The notes beneath the pieces were generated by a model. It saw only the letters and a list, made by a program, of their open reading frames with translations, did not search any database and was not told the DNA's origin. A stretch of 64,000 nucleotides of DNA, from contig ML976752.1 of the NCBI GenBank assembly GCA_010015655.1, forward strand, positions 1 through 64,000. Direction: 5' to 3'. Made by a program: the position numbers and the translations under genes. Shown one piece after another: positions 45,543 to 56,703 of the stretch. Source of the stretch: Bimuria novae-zelandiae CBS 107.79. Taxonomy: Eukaryota > Ascomycota > Dothideomycetes > Pleosporales > Didymosphaeriaceae. Every line of letters starts with the position of its first letter. The first letter of the stretch is position 1.

Positions 45543-46723
45543 ATGGCCTTCCCCGTCCGACACCTACGAGGTATATATACCCAATGTAGTCCATTAAGTC
45601 ATCTAACTGATACCATTCAGCGCCTGCAGCTCGTCAAAACCTAGTATCAAGCTGCTTCCGCTCCTGCAGAGCTCCCAACGCCCATAATGCGCGGCGCTTC
45701 CTCTCCTCCTTCGCACCCCAAACGCACATCTTCCACGATGTAGCCCCCCTCCGTAAATACCGACAAGGCCTCCTCTCCAGCGCGCGAACCGTCGGTCTCG
45801 TCCCGACCATGGGCGCCCTCCACGCCGGGCACCTCTCCCTCGTGCGCGCCGCGGCCGCCGAAAACACCGACGTCTTCGTTTCCATCTACGTGAACCCCAC
45901 GCAATTCGGCCTTTCCGAGGACCTCGCCTCGTACCCCAAGACGTGGGAGTCCGACCTGGCCATGCTGCACACGCTCGACGCCGAGCTCGCGAGCACAGGC
46001 GCCGGCCGCGTATCCGCCGTGTTCGCGCCCACCACGAAGACTATGTACCCCACGCTGCCTCCCGACAGCAGCATCCCCGGCGTAGGCTCGTTCATCGAGA
46101 TGCGTCCGCTCGGCCAGCTCCTCGAGGGTGCCTCGCGGCCTGTGTTTTTCCGCGGCGTGGCCACTGTGTGCATGAAGCTGTTCAACATATGCGCGCCGGA
46201 GCGTGTGTACTTTGGGCAGAAAGACATCCAGCAAACCGTCGTCATCAGGCGTCTTGTGCAAGACTTCCACTTAAACACGGGTGTCAGGATCATCCCGACG
46301 TCCCGCGAACCAGACGGCCTCGCGCTGTCGAGCCGCAACGTGTATCTCGGTGCGCGCCGCCGCGCCGTGGGCATCGTGCTGCACCAAGCACTCCGCAAAG
46401 CAGAGGCGCAGTACGCAGCAGGTAAGCGCAGTCGCGGGGATATCTTGTGGCCTGCGAACGACCATGCGGACCAGGCGAAGTTGGCGCAGGACACGCTGAC
46501 ACCAGAGACGCGCGCGCGGTTCGAGGTTGACTACATCAGCCTGGCTGACCCGGAGACAATGGAGGAGCTCGAAGAAGTCGATCCCGCGCGCGGCGCCATC
46601 CTCAGCGGTGCCGTGAAGATGCTGCCCGTTGAGCAGCCGGGCGCGGACGAAGAGCTAGGCGTAGGCGGCGGACAGATTCCTGTTCGGCTGATCGATAACA
46701 TCGTATTAAACCCCGTATCGTAG
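45543..46723 (+). CDS. PAN6: Pantothenate synthetase (pantoate-beta-alanine ligase)
   Basis: This enzyme joins pantoate and beta-alanine using ATP to make pantothenate (vitamin B5), the precursor of coenzyme A. A 28-nt first coding exon (45543-45570) and exon 45621-46723 join across a 50-bp intron (GTATAT, CTAAC branch, ATTCAG acceptor) to give 376 aa. Signature elements: Pro-Thr-Met-Gly-Ala-Leu-His at 71-77 with the nucleotide-binding His-Ala-Gly-His at 77-80, Asn-Pro-Thr-Gln-Phe at 101-105, Phe-Gly-Gln-Lys-Asp at 207-211, and Ser-Arg-Glu-Pro-Asp-Gly-Leu-Ala near 236. The Arg/Ser-rich first 45 residues lack acidic residues and could be a mitochondrial presequence. The open frame beginning at 45809 alone would miss the active-site strand. 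Confidence 0.93.
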
Positions 46724-47630
46724 CCCTCATTATAACCACCCACTTGCAATATCCCCCTGAACGTAGCAAACAAAATATCAGTGTTACATCATCTCCTGGT
46801 CCAGCCAAGTGCTCTCTTTCTCATGGTACCCCTCTCTAACATTTTGCAGGCCAGCTAACCCACTACTCACGCAGCCTCGCAACGTACAGTCCACGTACCA
46901 TCTGCGTTCCCTGCCTGACAAAGCCAGTCCAAATCACCCAGGCACCGCCTCCTAAAAGCCTAAACATCCTTTATCCACTTCCTATATAACCAAACACCCT
47001 TTTCCAAGATAAGGCCGTAGCAATATTCCAGGTTCGGCGGAGAAAGACATGGGACGGAAGAGTAGCGGAGAAGCGAGAACGCCCGTACAATGCTGAGGCA
47101 CCACGTGCGGGAAGTAAATTGGATACCGCGTACAGCGAAGGGCAGATAAGGAAAACAGCCGACGGCGGCGTTCGATACGCGAAGATACAAACCTGAGCAC
47201 CGTGGTAATGATGTGATTTGAAAAACCAGCGGGTGCGGTAAGGAGATAGGAACACGTGCGTAACCGCTACGCCTAGTACATATCAAACCCTCATACCGGC
47301 GTCGGGTCACGGAAGGTGCTGGGAAGGTGCTAAGAAGGGGTAGACAGCGGCTCCGCGTTCGAGAGGTGTACCGCAGACTCAAACATGAACAAGAGAGCCG
47401 TTCACACAGTAGAGGAAAGGTGGAGAAAGGGATGATGCGTAGCATAGGAGGGGGGGTCGCGAGAAACGGAAACCAAGCGTACATTTCACATATATCATTC
47501 AATATCCCTTCCCTATACCAAACCATACCAATCCTCAAGATCCCATATCCCCTTCGCCCAAACCATAACACCGAAAAGCCATCTGGTATATGCCCACACC
47601 AGCTCCTCACACCAAAACGCCCCTTCCCAC
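46724..47630. other. Convergent 3' intergenic region, no gene supported
   Basis: PAN6 and nirA converge here over about 0.9 kb. A 227-codon minus-strand ORF (46960-47643) is Cys/Tyr/Arg-rich, contains no recognisable domain and overlaps the nirA stop. It is best read as a chance ORF in the nirA 3' flank. Confidence 0.5.
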
Positions 47631-50477
47631 CTACTGATACCAATCCTGCTCATTATACGCCTCCAACCCCGCGCCATACCCACCTCCATTCTCCATGCCC
47701 ACCGCACCCCCATTCCCCACGACCGGGCCGCCATTCATAACCATCTCCGCGCCCGCGCCCGGCGGGACATGCATACCCGTCGGACTCTCGACGCCCCGGG
47801 CCTGCCCTACGAACCAACCGGCTATATCATCAACGCCGTAGTTCCAGTTGTCGAAGCCGCTCGCGAGCTGGTTCTGGTCGCGCCACATCCAGTCCTGGCC
47901 TTCGCGCAGGAGCTGCTCTACGCCGCCGAAGAGCTGGGAGGGCGATGCGCCCTGCGACGAGTCGATGGAGCCGCGGCCCGTGGTGCTAGCGGGCGTGGCT
48001 GAGGGCGAGGGAGCGTGACGCTGCGCGCGCGTGTAAGCGAGGGGTTGTGCGTCGTTGGGGGGAAGGGAACGTGCCTCTGAAGCGCGGAGCGCTTGGCCAG
48101 AGCCAGCAGATATGGAAGACAGGGGGTTGCCGGCGCGGTCGAAGAATTGCGTTGCCGTGTTGGCGAGGGACAAGCTGTATGGTTGGAGCGCGGGCGAGCT
48201 TTCGACGGGGTTTGGCTCGGCGTGCTCGGGCTTGATGTCCCGCTTTGCGGGCTTGGGTGTGCTGACGTCTGTCCAGGGACCGAACTTTGCATCTGTACGC
48301 GTGAGTACGGTGGCGGCCTCCTCCGGGAGTTCGACCCCCCAGCGGTGGGCAAGGACGCTGAGAATGCCTAGGGTTCGACGAGCGCAGAGCCAACCTTCTG
48401 CTATCTCCTCGAGGTGCTTTACGCCGTGAGTGATGTCACGCTTTGCGTTCTTCTCAGGGAGGTTCAGAAGGTGGATAGTGCACGCCGAGTGCGCGATGTA
48501 CACGACAATATTGCAAATCTGGCGGAGACTGTGAGAGCGCTTGTAGAGTCGGAGCAGCTTGGAGATCATGGCGGCCGCTTGAGTGCAGATCTTGCGGGGG
48601 GAGACATGGACCGGGAGAGGAGAGTTGGTAGGGTTGTATTTGAGAAAAGGTCGGAAGAGGTGAATGTAGAGAAGTTGGAAGAACATGCTTGAAGACGTCA
48701 GCAGATGACTAGACTAGTGTGAGAGATTACTTACTGCATAACAAGCATCGAAGGCAGACCACCTTCTTTGGGCTCGAGCTCCTTTGGCAACTCCCTTCTC
48801 CAGGTCTCGAGCCTTTGGTGTATCTCGCTGAGCTTTTTCAGCTCCGACTGCTTGGCCTTGGCCTTGTCCATGTCTATGGGGTTGTAGAAATAGTTCATTA
48901 GATCGCTAGAAATTTCGCATAATTTCGATATTTGAATGGCCACCTGCTCGACATTAGCGTTTTCGCTTGCTCAAAAATACTGCAACATACCGCTCGTGTC
49001 CGCGAGGGTTGTGAGTGTGCCTGGCTCACACCAGAATCTGTGTACGCAGACCAAATCTCCGACTCTTCGCCTGGGAAGACTTCAGGCTTCGGCACTGTGA
49101 CAATCGCCCTGGGTAGTTGCGGTAACCTCCCGAGATAATTGGACCAGCATCTGCGAATGTTAGTCCCGATGGCTCCACGGGGGTACGCAGGACTTGCTTA
49201 TCAAAGAGGAAGCACCCCCAGAAGGTTATCCGCCTCGCGTCTTCCTCCGTCTCATCAATCTTGCCCTTACTGGGCACGTCGATGTTCAGACCCAGATCGC
49301 ACGCCATTCGAAAACTCATGCCACTGTAAACCCAGCCCTTTGCTTCTCGTCCGCAACCCGCTTCCCGCACCGACATGAGCGCTAGCGCCTGCACGGTAGT
49401 CAGAGCAGGCACCTCGTGCAAGTCATCTTCCAAGATCAACCTCTTCGCCTCCTTGAAGAAGTGATCGCCCGCGGTCGCGGAATCGTCCCGTACTGCCCTC
49501 GCCGCGGGCCACGAAGTGAAATGGCAGCCTAGCGCCAACATGGCATTGACCAGCAACGGCGTGCAGTACTCGGTCTTCCGTCTCGACCCCGGGGGCGGCT
49601 TTCCCAGCTGAAACTCCTTCATGAAGAGATGTTTCGATAGGGTTGTGAAGAAGCTGTAATGCCAGCAAAAGTACATGTTGATGAGGTGCCGCACGAGCTC
49701 CGGGTCAGACGTGACGGTGGTCCACGATGTCAGGGGGTCCTCCACCTGCGGGTACGGGTCCATGCCGGTCAATGAGGCCAGCGAGTCGGTGTCGTTATTG
49801 GCTCCGCCCATGTATATCAGATGCGACGTCCCACCGATATACCGCGTCGACCCGTCTTCCAGGCGCAGCTCGCCCATTTTCCCGCTCAGCTGGCTCTCAA
49901 AGGCCGTCTGCGCGATGGGCGTACCCAGCGGGCTGACCTCTTCGTCGTCGACGTCCTCGCCATTCTCCTTCGCGATGATGTTTTCAGCGACGGCATCAAG
50001 GCTCTCGCACGTCCGGATCTGCTGCACGAGCGAGGCGACTTCGTCTTCGGGGTAGTTCAGGATGGCCTGGATGAGCGTCTGCAGCGTCGAGTTGCGCGTC
50101 TTGAGGCCCTCGATGTCCTTCTTGTAGACGCCTTTGCGGCGGTGGTCCGAGTTGGGGTCGTAGACGCACTCAGTGTTGTAGACAGCCGCGCAGGCTGAGC
50201 ACGCGGGCGTCGTGCCGTCGCACTAAATGACCAGACACGCCGGGTCAGCAAATCCACTCGTATGGGAATGTACTTATGCAGGCACCCGTAGACCGCCGGA
50301 GATGCTGGACTTGCTCACCTTGCTCTTTCTCTTGCGGCAGGGCACACAGGCGCTGGAAATGCACCTGCGCTTCTTCGACCGGTCCTCATTGGCCCCGTCC
50401 TTCTTGGATTTGCGACGGCCCTTGGCAGGCGCGTCCTGTTGTGCTGCCGCGTCGAGCATCCCCGAGGAGAAGTCCAT
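47631..50477 (-). CDS. nirA: Nitrate-assimilation transcription factor NirA/NIT4-like
   Basis: This Zn2Cys6 activator resembles those that induce nitrate and nitrite reductase genes. Five exons (50319-50477, 49198-50222, 48991-49150, 48735-48943, 47631-48687) give 869 aa, close to the family length. Cys44-x2-Cys47-x6-Cys54-x6-Cys61-x2-Cys64-x7-Cys72 form the zinc cluster; a 96-bp intron splits it after Lys53. A linker typical of this family follows (His-Arg-Arg-Lys-Gly-Val-Tyr-Lys-Lys), then the fungal middle homology region (about 230-480). The C-terminus is Gly/Ser/Asn-rich. Intron 2 (49151-49197) uses a GC donor (GCAAGT); the others are GT-AG. Assignment to NirA rather than another Zn2Cys6 protein rests on the start Met-Asp-Phe-Ser, the linker and the conserved C-terminal half, judged from memory. 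Confidence 0.85.
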
Positions 50478-51298
50478 CTTGAAAATCGCCGAGGCGGGGC
50501 TACGCGGGGTATAGCCGTGGGCGAGGCAACGTCTCAGTCTGCGTACCGGATGGCGCCAAGTTGTCGGTCGTGGTCGTGTGAACAGACGCCTGTAAACATA
50601 GTTCAAACCTGAGAGCACGTAGTGGAGAGATATATCAGGGCGGGCGGCGCATTGGGACTGGCGATGGCTGCAGAGAGTGAGCGGTGCGGCGGGAGCTGTG
50701 GTTGGTCTGTTCTGGGCCTTATCGCAGAAGAGAGCTCCAGGCTTGGATGAGACAGCGTCTGAATCCGACTTTGATATGCTGAGTTGCCTCCGCACTGCGC
50801 AAAAAAAGTCGTTGCTTTTGGCAGCCAGCTGTTTTAATGGTGCCACTTTGATTCACCCGACGCGTGGGTCATGGGCCGAGGTCGCTCAGTAGCACCGAGC
50901 TGACAGATCCACTCCATCGAACCACCAGTTCACTCATGAAAGAACAGGCTGGTGGATCAGAACACGCATTTGTGCTTGCAAAGGCCCTCGAGTCCTACAA
51001 GGCTGGACGGTACATAGGCCGATTTCTCGTATCGCCGCCCTAAATCTGGCCAAAAGCAAGACCTGAACGCCCAATCACTACCCCCAAAGTTATCAGTTTG
51101 AAATCCACCCCCAACCGAAATCCCCAAAATATCCTCTGCTGAAACCCCAGCCTGGGTATACACGTGCCTTTTAAAAACTACTTTTCAGGCCGCCTAGGAC
51201 CTTGTAAATCTGCTGAAGCCGCCGCTGCTGAAAACCCAGCCTGAGTATACACATGGGCCCTTCAAAACCACTTTTCACTCCTCCAAAATCCTCATTTA
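50478..51298. other. nirA upstream region / SNF2 gene 3' flank
   Basis: About 0.8 kb. GATA-type hexamers occur (near 50630, 50718 and 50775), as expected if AreA/NIT2 acts on nirA, but such motifs are common by chance. The right part holds a 53-bp direct repeat described separately. No gene was recognised. Confidence 0.4.
51136..51278. repeat. Imperfect 53-bp direct repeat
   Basis: CTGCTGAAACCCCAGCCTGG at 51136-51155 and onward to 51188 recurs at 51225-51278, about 90 bp apart. Both copies contain CAGCCTGxGTATACAC and end CACTTTTCA or similar. They lie just 3' of the SNF2 gene stop. Confidence 0.75.
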
Positions 51299-54200
51299 CT
51301 AGAGCTCATCCGCGTAGCCCTCATGATCGCGGTCAGCGTAGAAGCCGCCGCGCGGGTCCGGGTTGTCGATGAGGATGTACGGATTGCCCTGATCGTCCTC
51401 TCCGACGTTGCCGAATAACCGCATGAGATCCCTGGTACTCAGCTTCTTGACCTTTGAGCCGTCGTCCTCCATGACCGAGTCGATATGCTTCTGCTTGATA
51501 TCCTGCATCTCTATGAGGCGCTCGTCCACCGACGTCTTCACGCAGAAGCGCGTCAGGAACGTCGGTTCTTCTTGGCCAAACCGGAAGACACGACAGAAAG
51601 CTTGCTGCTCGGCCGACGCGTTCCACCACGGATCCAGGATAACGACGCGCGACGCCATGGTGAGGTTGAGGCCCACTGTAGAAACGTCAGTCTTTGAAAG
51701 GCTCGCTTATTGTGGAGCACTTACAGCCACCGCAACGAAGAGAAGCCAGCAAGACCCTCACCCTTCCGTTATTGGCGAAGTCTTTGATGGCCTTGTCGCG
51801 GGCACCCTGGCTCATCTTGCCGTGATACTAGGAACAGTTAGCGGTGTGAATGAAACGACTGCCTCGCCGGAAATACTGACCTGCTCGGTGAGCCAACCTT
51901 CTTCCTGGCACATCTTCGCTATAATTCGGATCCTGATTCTTGTCAAAACCACTTCTCTTGCAACAGCGAGGATGGACTCACATTGCGAGAAATTGCGTGT
52001 AGATGATGATCTTGACGTTCGGGTTCTCAGTGAACCTACCACCGAAGTGTTAGTACGGGTAAGTCCAGTCTCTCTCCCCACACATACCAGTTCAGAAGCT
52101 GTGCTTTGAGCGCAATGGTCTTGGCTGAAGGCAACACTCCACCGCGACCTATATTCAGCCAATCCTCCGCAATGTCTTGCTGCTCAATATCCTGTACCAC
52201 TTTGGAGTGTTGCTTCTTCTTTGCTCGCGTCATCGGTACTTGCAGGGCATCGATTTCGGCCTTGTTAAGCTCGGTAGCATGTTGGAAGACGCTACCGCAG
52301 CCTAGGCACATGCCGTGCGGCCTATTCTCCTCTGCTGCCAAGATCAAGGCGATGTCGTAACAGGGACCGCACAAAAGATGGCCGCAGCTGGTCAGCCAAG
52401 CACGGTGTGGTCGCTTCTCACAGTCACCGCACTTAGCCCGCTTCTTGATCCTCTCCCAGTTGTCCCCGTGTGTTAAACTGTTCAAGAACGGTCGGAAGTC
52501 GAACGTCTTGCCAAAGGTCCTGCCACTAGCGTGTCTATCATCAGCGAGATCTTGGCTTGCGCCGTCGGCCTCGGGACTGTTTCCGAGTATTTCTTCGATG
52601 TCACGCTGTTCTTCCTCCTCGTCGTCAAATGCTGCAGGGATCCTCGGGCCCATCGAACCCTTCGAGCCGTTCGCAGCCTCTTGGGTCGACCGCTTCTTTG
52701 CGTGGGTTTCAAGCTGGTCCAGCTGTTTGCGAACCATGAGAATAGTGTCACCGCTGCTATTGCGCCCAGACGACGCTTCCTGGTGCACCACTTCGTGAAT
52801 CTTCTCAATGTCCTCATGCTCCAGTAGATCTTGTACAACGTATTGGAGCATCAATAGATGGGCGGTCAGCTGTCGAAGTCGTAGGAGCATGCTATCCGTT
52901 TGTCAGCCTGTTACTCCATATTGAAGGCAAGTTTACTTACACCAAAGCATTGCTGTATGACTTCTCCAAGCCACTATTCTTCACATGGAAGTTGATCCGC
53001 CTCGCAAATCGCTGTCGAACGATCTCGTAGATGCTGCGCTCCACTGGATTGAAAGTGCACCAATGCGTCATCTTGGAAGCTTGGGGTAGCTTCAGAATGG
53101 GCTTGTTGAACAATACGTCCGAATGATCACGACGGATCATGAATTGTAGCAGCCGCGCAAGCAGGCGCTCGATGTTTTCGGGGTCGTTGGAGTCAGTGTA
53201 GTTATGCTTGAAGATCTTGAAATTGCCCGTGTAAGGAACCTCGAGGAACTTGAAGTAGGAATATAATTCATCCAGGCTGTTTAGAATAGGCGTACCGCTT
53301 AGTGCCCACTTGTGTTTTGCCATGAGTGCACGACATGCGATGGAAGTCCTGCTAGTATGGTTCTTGATGGCCTGGGCTTCGTCCAGGACAATTCGGTAGA
53401 ACTGGAAAAGTGTAAGCGCAGGTAATTAGACGAAGTACTGCGAAGACACATACCATCAGCCGGTGTAGAGGTCCTCGCTCGTTTTCGTAAGTGACTTTCC
53501 ACCAATCGAGCTTCTGTTGGGCAGTCTGGCAGTGGATGGGAGGGTCGTTCCTGGGATAGCTCTTCATGACTTCGTGGTAGGTGGTCATGATAATGTCGTG
53601 AGACTGCAAGATAGCAAATGCATGGGTTGAGTCGATCCGAGAGCCTGAAGTGTAACGCATTACTTTGAGGCCTGCATCCGTATGCAATTTGATCTCGTCA
53701 GCCCACTGGGCCAGGAGAGCTGGGCTGGCAACGAGTAGAGTAGTTTTGCAACTGGCGTTCTTGTCAGCACGGCCATTGACGATATTCGCCAACACTACAA
53801 ACATCCATTAGCAGCAAAATTTGGGAAGAGCGTAGGGTAACTCGGGGTATTGAACTGTCATGCGTTTTCAGGGGGAACTTACTCATGAGCGTTTTGCCGA
53901 GACCCATCTGGTCAGCCATCAAGCCCCCCTTGGGTTTTTCAGCAGCCCTCTCGCGTCGCCTGCCGGCTGTTAGTGTCTTGTTCGGTCAGTTTTATCCACT
54001 TAATTTACCTCATAAAGGCTGTTCCCATGACCTGGTAGTTCTTCAGCGTGGTCTTCATCCCCTTCACCTTCCACATTCCATTTGGCGCAGGCCTACAGGC
54101 ACCATGGCCATCGAAGTCTTTGCTATCTCGCAATAAAGCCGCCTTATCGTCCCTCGCCGACTTCTGGTGCTCGATTGGTACGCTAGCGATCAGCTCTTTC

Positions 54201-55651
54201 AGGGCGTCTTGCTTGTTTCGAGCTGTAAATGTTGCTTCCTCTGGCGCATTGTCGCCAGCCTGTTGACGGAAGACGTCAAAGTTCATAAGAGAATTGCCCA
54301 TGCGCACGGCTTTCGCCTTGTCCTTGGCTGTGGGCTTTCGAACGCCTGCTCTCGTGCGCGAACCTGAAGAGGAGCCGGATGCTTTAGATTTTGATCCCTT
54401 GGGTCGACCTCGGCCTCTACCCGTAGATGATTCTTCCTGATTGTCTGGCATACTAGCTCCCTTCTTCTTCTTCCCTGGACGATCGCCATTGGCTTGAAGT
54501 GCAACCTGCATGCTGCGAAGTTCCGCCTCTTGCATGGAATTACCCCCAAGAGCTCCCTTCCGCTTCCGAGAACCTGCGGGGTCTCCATCGAACATAGGTT
54601 CTTGAGGGTCATCTTCGCTGCGATCAATGCCGGTTTCAAATTCATCAGGGAAGAGATCCGTCTCTCCACGTTCCTCACTCGCCATCGCTAGGTCGCGCTT
54701 CCTCTTGTTCTGTCTCTCCAACTCGGCCTTATAAATCCTCATCCATTCAATGTCCTCCGCAAAAGAGAGTTTGCCGCCTTTTTTCTTTTTCATCGTGTCG
54801 AAACGCTTTTTCTCTTTTGCGAATTTAGCGGCCGCTTCTCGATCAGCCTTTTCGCCCTCGTCAACCGTGGGAACGCCAACTAATGCCTCACGTCCCGGTC
54901 TGGGTCTAAAGATTACCTCCATGTACGTGTCGCCACCAGATGCGGGTTGAACGGCTTGTGTGGGCCTATTCATGGGGCGCTTCGCCTTGTTGATCTGCAC
55001 TTGAAGCTTGCGGATTCTGCTGAACACGGACCCGGGAGGTCTGGTCGCTGACGGAGAGGTGGGAGCAGGTGGTGGTGCCATCCTGGATGAAGAGGGTTGG
55101 GTGGAAGGACCAGGAGTTGCAGATAAGCCGGCGAACCGGGGAGGAGCCATAAAATGTCGAACAGAAGGACCGGGGGCAGAGGAGGGAACACGCTCGTCTG
55201 GTACGAAGAGGCTATCCTCATCACCGTTGACTCCATCAATGTGGACCTGCGAGTCCTGAATGCCTTCCATCTCTTGTGCTCCATTTTCGATGCCATCCAT
55301 GAGCTCGATGAGCTCGGAAGGACCATCTGGGTGAACATCACCCATATCCTCGTCCATAACATCGTCGGGAGGGCCTTCCACGGACTGGCGGATGATTTGA
55401 CCTTGGACACCAGCCTCAACGTCATCTTCAAGAGGTTCTCCATGATCTTCAGTGGGAACCTGAAGTCCGAGGTCCGGGACCATCTGAGTGCCTGGCGCGT
55501 GGTCGGTGGGCACCTGGGCCTCATTCACACCCGGAACCTGAGCGTCGGCAGAGGCAGAAGGATCAGCGACGCCATCGTCGAGCTGAGAACCGCTGTCTTC
55601 AACAAGCTGAGTGCCGATCATGGGGTCGTCGCCGGGGCTTCGATCCGCCAT
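51299..55651 (-). CDS. RING-containing SNF2-family ATPase (Rad5/Rad16-like)
   Basis: This is probably a chromatin or DNA-repair translocase with an E3 ligase RING. Nine exons (54009-55651, 53883-53959, 53454-53794, 52941-53401, 52088-52891, 51982-52035, 51881-51932, 51725-51827, 51299-51675) join through GT-AG introns of 49-88 bp to 1303 aa. Residues 1-520 are acidic, then Lys-rich and disordered. Motif I is Asp-Gln-Met-Gly-Leu-Gly-Lys-Thr (564-571); motif II is Asp-Glu-Ala-Gln (694-697). Ser-Gly-Thr-Pro-Ile follows. The RING, beginning Cys-Gly-Asp-Cys at 995 and ending Cys-Leu-Gly-Cys near 1036-1039, lies between the two helicase lobes as in Rad5/Rad16/HLTF. The second lobe ends with an Arg-Val-Phe-Arg-Phe-Gly-Gln motif VI. 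No HIRAN domain was seen, so it is not a clear Rad5 orthologue. Confidence 0.9.
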
Positions 55652-55880
55652 GGTGTCTGTATTGCGAGTGGCTAGTCCAGACCGTGTGAGATGCTAGTAG
55701 AATGTTTAGTAGATATAGTGGAAAGATAGGAAGCAGATAAAAGTGTAAATAGAAGGAAGATATTGTAGAGTGGGGTGCAGGAAAGAAGACCAGAAGCCTA
55801 CAAAAGAGGCTTTATATAGGACATGCGACCAGTGGGGTGGTGAGAGAGCCGGCGGCGTCCAAGTAAAAGGTAATGCCCCG

Positions 55881-56060
55881 AGGAAGTTTTGAAGCATTCT
55901 GGAGCAGTGTAGTGAAGGTGGAAGACATCCATACTGAATGCGTGACACGTTGTCATGTGAAGGCCATGTAAGGAAGTTCTGGACGCCCTGGAGCAATGTA
56001 GTAAAGGTGGTGTACATCCATGATGAATGCGTGACACATTATCGTGTGAAGGCCATGTAA
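55881..56060. repeat. 90-bp tandem duplication upstream of the SNF2 gene
   Basis: The unit at 55881-55970, starting AGGAAGTT and containing GAATGCGTGACAC and GTGAAGGCCATGTAAG, is followed directly by a second copy at 55971-56060. The copies differ at scattered positions. The block lies about 230-410 bp upstream of the SNF2 start codon, so it is in its promoter or 5' UTR. Confidence 0.85.
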
Positions 56061-56703
56061 GAGAAATGTAGCAGTCTATCCACAAGACGGGGCGAGCGCA
56101 TCGGATGGTAAAGAGAACGCGGAGGTGTTGCTGAAGTTAAAGAGAAAGTGTGGAGTTGCAATTGAAGTTTCGCCCCGCATGGGCAGTTTCCGGAAGACAC
56201 GATCCCTCACGACAGTTGTGTTAACGCAACAAGTTCGAGCCTGTACCAAGCGTCGAGTGTATCCAGGATGCCTCGAACACAAATAAGCTCTGGTGGTAAT
56301 CAGCCAAATGCCATGCCCAGATGCAGCGGAGCTTACCTAACATATATTGTTGCATTCGATGTAGTAAACACATCACACGACCGCACCTTCCCACTTCAGT
56401 AACCCAAAGCACCTGCATCCAAGAATGAACCGTAAATTAAACTAGCACTACAACATAAACATGCCTCAACGAAGCGCACAATAGAAATGCTCGCTCGATT
56501 ATTCGTGTATTATTTTTGCAGCTGATTTACTGTTGCACAGGGTATCTAGGAAACAAAGACCAAAACAGGCTCGGTCCGCACCGGCTGTGGCCACGCCGAA
56601 AGGAAAGAGCGCAAATTGAGGTAATCAAAGTAACGGCGACTGGCATCCGTGGCAAGGGCGCAAGGAATGTACAAGAAGGGATACAACAGGGGCTCGGAGG
56701 GGT
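56061..56703. other. Intergenic region, no gene supported
   Basis: About 0.64 kb between the tandem duplication and the stop of the Ca2+/H+ exchanger. Short ORFs only; nothing recognised. Confidence 0.4.

Noticed and set aside
45809..46723. Pantothenate synthetase starting at the Met at 45809
   Set aside because: That start lies inside the conserved Pro-Thr-Met-Gly motif; a spliced 28-nt first exon supplies a full N-terminus.
46960..47643. 227-codon minus-strand ORF downstream of nirA
   Set aside because: No domain, odd composition, overlap with the nirA stop, and no promoter space; most likely 3' flank.
52036..52890. A separate 284-aa RING protein gene
   Set aside because: Splice sites and phase on both sides join it to the SNF2 exons; it is the RING insert of that ATPase.
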